10,855 bases of DNA, from NCBI GenBank assembly GCA_900752275.1, contig CAADUS010000035.1, positions 1 through 10,855 on the forward strand, given 5' to 3'. Shown piece after piece: positions 9,435 through 10,855 of the stretch. Under the pieces are notes generated by a model. The model saw nothing but the letters and a program-made list of their open reading frames with translations, did no database searches and was not told the origin of the DNA. This stretch comes from an uncultured Collinsella sp. (GTDB lineage Bacteria > Actinomycetota > Coriobacteriia > Coriobacteriales > Coriobacteriaceae). The first letter of the stretch is position 1. The number at the start of each line of letters is the position of its first letter. A program made the translations under genes and the position numbers.

Positions 9435-10031
9435 CTAGATCGCGCGGCGGGCCTCGATAGCGCGGCCAAGCGTAAGCTCGTCGGCATACTCCAAGTCGCC
9501 GCCCACGGGAAGGCCGCTCGCAAGACGCGATACCTCAACGCCCAATGGCTTAATGGTGCGAGCAAGGTAGCTCGCCGTGGTCTCGCCTTCAATGTTGGGG
9601 TTGGTGGCGATAATAACCTCATGGATGTCCTCGTGGCCCAGGCGCGCCAGCAGCTCGCGGATATGCAGCTGCTCGGGACCAATCTTGTCCATGGGGCTGA
9701 TCACGCCGCCCAGCACATGGTAGAGGCCATGGTAGCTGCCCGTGCGCTCGATTGCCTGAACGTCGCGCGGCTCGCCCACCACGCAAATGCGAGTGGTATC
9801 GCGCATCGGGTCCTGGCAGATGGAGCACTCGTCGGCCGTGGCGTAGTTAAAGCAACGGCTGCAAAAGTGGACCTCCTGCTTAACCTCCAGGATGGCCTCG
9901 GCCAGGCGGCGGGCCTCCTCGGCATCGGCCTCGAGCAGGTAATAGGCGATGCGCTGGGCCGACTTGGGACCAATGCCCGGCAGACGACCCAGCTCATCGA
10001 GCAGTTTTTGCAGACTGTGATTCGCACTCAT
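9435..10031 (-). CDS. recR: Recombination mediator protein RecR
   Basis: RecR works with RecO (and RecF) to load RecA onto SSB-coated single-stranded DNA during gap repair. The 198 residues match the usual length. Visible in order are a helix-hairpin-helix with LGRLPGIGPKSAQRIAYYLL (14-33), a C4 zinc finger (Cys57, Cys60, Cys69, Cys72), a Toprim domain from about 80 (ICVVGEPRDVQAIERTG) to 173, and the Walker-B-like C-terminal portion with ASGLPVGGDLEYADELTLGRA. The ATG at 10031 gives the standard N-terminus, but there is no clear Shine-Dalgarno sequence; the bases before it are ATATAT. The gene begins 13 nt after the ybaB stop, so coupled translation from ybaB is likely. The ybaB-recR pairing is the common bacterial arrangement. 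Confidence 0.97.
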   Translation of the reverse strand: MSANHSLQKLLDELGRLPGIGPKSAQRIAYYLLEADAEEARRLAEAILEVKQEVHFCSRCFNYATADECSICQDPMRDTTRICVVGEPRDVQAIERTGSYHGLYHVLGGVISPMDKIGPEQLHIRELLARLGHEDIHEVIIATNPNIEGETTASYLARTIKPLGVEVSRLASGLPVGGDLEYADELTLGRAIEARRAI

Positions 10032-10044
10032 ATATATGCGTGTC

Positions 10045-10365
10045 TTAGAACGGCATACCCGGGATGTTGAGGCCGCCGGTGATGGCGCCCATCTGCTTGT
10101 TGGCGAGCTCGTTGACGCCGCGGACGGCCTCGTTGACGGCAGCCATGATCATGTCCTGCAGCATATCGACGTCCTCGGGATCGAGCGCATCGGGATCGAT
10201 GGTGAGGTTGACGAGCTCCATCTCGCCGTTAACGGTCACCTTGACCATGCCGCCGCCGGCAGAGGCGTCGACGGTCTGGGACTTGAGGTTCTCCTGCGCG
10301 GCGGCAAGCTGCTCCTGCATCTTGCGAGCCTGCTTCATCATCTGCTGCATGTTCATACCGGCCAT
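10045..10365 (-). CDS. ybaB: YbaB/EbfC family nucleoid-associated protein
   Basis: This is a small (106 aa) DNA-binding protein that forms a dimer and associates with the nucleoid; in many bacteria it is encoded beside recR and dnaX. The sequence has the family pattern: a Met/Gln/Lys-rich first helix (MNMQQMMKQARKMQEQLAAAQ), GGGMVKVTVNGEMELVNLTIDP (38-59) as the central strands, a Met-rich acidic helix, and a C-terminal tail rich in Gly/Met (GGLNIPGMPF). The ATG at 10365 has AAAGGAG 5 nt upstream. It is the first gene of the ybaB-recR unit. A plausible extended -10 (TGG-TACGAT, minus strand, TACGAT at 10446-10441) would give a leader of about 70 nt. dnaX is not upstream; instead there is a divergent unrelated gene. 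Confidence 0.95.
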   Translation of the reverse strand: MAGMNMQQMMKQARKMQEQLAAAQENLKSQTVDASAGGGMVKVTVNGEMELVNLTIDPDALDPEDVDMLQDMIMAAVNEAVRGVNELANKQMGAITGGLNIPGMPF

Positions 10366-10440
10366 AATGGCTCCTTTACGTGCGGCCGCGCGACAAGCTG
10401 CAAGGGCAGCCGGAGCGCGGCGGGACTTTCAAACTCAAAA

Positions 10441-10449
10441 ATCGTACCA
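10441..10449 (-). promoter_or_regulatory. Candidate extended -10 promoter for ybaB-recR
   Basis: On the minus strand TGG precedes TACGAT (10446-10441), fitting the TGn extended -10 form, about 76 nt before the ybaB start. No good -35 hexamer is seen at 16-18 bp. Only the hexamer match and position support it. Confidence 0.35.
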
Positions 10450-10527
10450 CGGCGCGCGGCCAGCGAGCGGGGCGGTCGCGCTACCTCAGTCGATATACAT
10501 GTCCTGGAGTGCAAGCCGCGCCCAAAG

Positions 10528-10562
10528 ATTATGCAAAGTCGAATAATTCGCATCTGCATAAT
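10528..10562. repeat. 35-bp composite palindrome
   Basis: ATTATGCA (10528-10535) and TGCATAAT (10555-10562) are exact reverse complements, and nested exactly between them are CGAAT (10540-10544) and ATTCG (10546-10550) around a single central A. The four bases on each side between outer and inner arms do not match. The symmetry in an AT-rich intergenic region suggests a binding site for one or two dimeric regulators. It lies between the divergent ybaB and the plus-strand gene at 10706. Confidence 0.75.
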
Positions 10563-10570
10563 ATTGAAAG

Positions 10571-10628
10571 CTAAATCTTGTAGAGCCGGAATCCGACATT
10601 TAATGCGTACCACTAAATGGCTAAATGC
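10571..10628. repeat. CTAAAT repeats and a short inverted repeat
   Basis: CTAAAT occurs at 10571, 10613 and 10621; the last two form a tandem pair (CTAAATGG, CTAAATGC). CATTTA (10597-10602) and TAAATG (10614-10619) are reverse complements 11 bp apart. The cluster is just upstream of the plus-strand promoter box and may be regulatory; nothing more can be said. Confidence 0.4.
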
Positions 10629-10665
10629 CGAGCCACTACTCGAGGCGGCGCTCATGGCGGTGGGG

Positions 10666-10671
10666 TATAAT
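10666..10671 (+). promoter_or_regulatory. TATAAT -10 box for the plus-strand membrane gene
   Basis: A perfect TATAAT lies 34 bp before the ATG at 10706, a suitable distance for a short leader. The expected -35 position (about 10643-10648) reads AGGCGG, a poor match to TTGACA, so an activator or another sigma factor may be involved. Confidence 0.5.
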
Positions 10672-10705
10672 TTGATTGCCGCAGATAGCAATTTGGAGGT
10701 GCCCC

Positions 10706-10855
10706 ATGAATGCCCCCGACGTGCTCCAAAACATCCGCTCAAAACACCCCGTTATGTATGTGGTTCTCTATCTCTTTGTCGGCTGGGCATTGCTGGTTGT
10801 CATCACCCATGCCATAGCTTTTGGAGCAGAACTGCTGATAGCCAGCTCGGACCAG
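10706..10855 (+). CDS. Unrecognised membrane protein (partial, N-terminal 50 codons)
   Basis: The frame is open from the ATG at 10706 to the window edge (50 codons, beginning MNAPDVLQNIRSKHPVMYVV). GGAGG lies about 7 nt before the ATG and a TATAAT box lies upstream, so it looks like a real gene start. After about 16 polar residues comes a hydrophobic stretch (residues 17-43, VMYVVLYLFVGWALLVV and onward) that should be a membrane segment or signal anchor. The basic residues (Arg11, Lys13, His14) before it suggest the N-terminus is inside. The family cannot be judged from this fragment. It is divergent from ybaB-recR. Confidence 0.7.
   Translation, partial: MNAPDVLQNIRSKHPVMYVVLYLFVGWALLVVITHAIAFGAELLIASSDQ

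Noticed and set aside
10366..10665. Small stable RNA such as SRP RNA near ybaB
   Set aside because: I looked for the conserved SRP RNA and tRNA features here and in the other gaps and found none.
10353..10742. 129-aa minus-strand frame upstream of ybaB
   Set aside because: It overlaps the ybaB start and RBS in another frame and covers the promoter and palindromes of the divergent region; no RBS or family likeness.

Overview
The window looks like chromosomal DNA from a high-G+C anaerobic actinobacterium, most probably class Coriobacteriia (Collinsella-like). This placement is inferred from the gene set (one-chain pyruvate:ferredoxin oxidoreductase, catabolic carbamate kinase, RecR/YbaB pair, Ser/Thr kinase plus FHA protein) and from the strongly G/C-ending codons. 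No rRNA gene or other taxonomic marker is present to prove it. Almost everything is read from the minus strand. Only the partial gene at the right edge is on the plus strand.

Layout, left to right. Positions 1-800 hold the first 266 codons of carbamate kinase (arcC), whose 3' end lies outside the window. Positions 801-1483 are a long intergenic stretch: an AT-rich arcC upstream region, a cluster of palindromes, and a strong terminator nested inside a perfect 29-bp inverted repeat directly behind nifJ. Positions 1484-5023 hold a complete nifJ of 1179 aa with all its cofactor residues in place. Positions 5024-5505 hold the palindrome-rich nifJ upstream region, a separate 19-bp inverted-repeat element and a G9 run.

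Positions 5506-9191 form one tightly packed minus-strand operon in the order membrane-anchored exported protein, transmembrane Ser/Thr protein kinase, FHA-domain protein. The first two genes overlap as ATGA and the last two are 3 nt apart. This is the best candidate for an undescribed signalling module: an exported domain on a Gly/Ser linker that could sense or bind something outside, a kinase with four membrane segments instead of the usual PASTA-type ectodomain, and a cytoplasmic FHA partner whose usual phosphate-contacting Arg is replaced by Ala. A hairpin followed by T5 sits right before the first ribosome binding site, and two similar palindromic sites 73 bp apart lie upstream.

Positions 9435-10365 hold ybaB and recR (recombination and replication housekeeping) in the usual order but without dnaX next to them. 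Positions 10366-10705 are a divergent intergenic region with a 35-bp composite palindrome and a TATAAT box. From 10706 the first 50 codons of an unrecognised membrane protein run off the right edge.

The enzymes suggest fermentative ATP generation: carbamate kinase makes ATP from carbamoyl phosphate, and pyruvate:ferredoxin oxidoreductase yields acetyl-CoA and reduced ferredoxin. I saw no tRNA, rRNA, CRISPR array, transposase or integrase.
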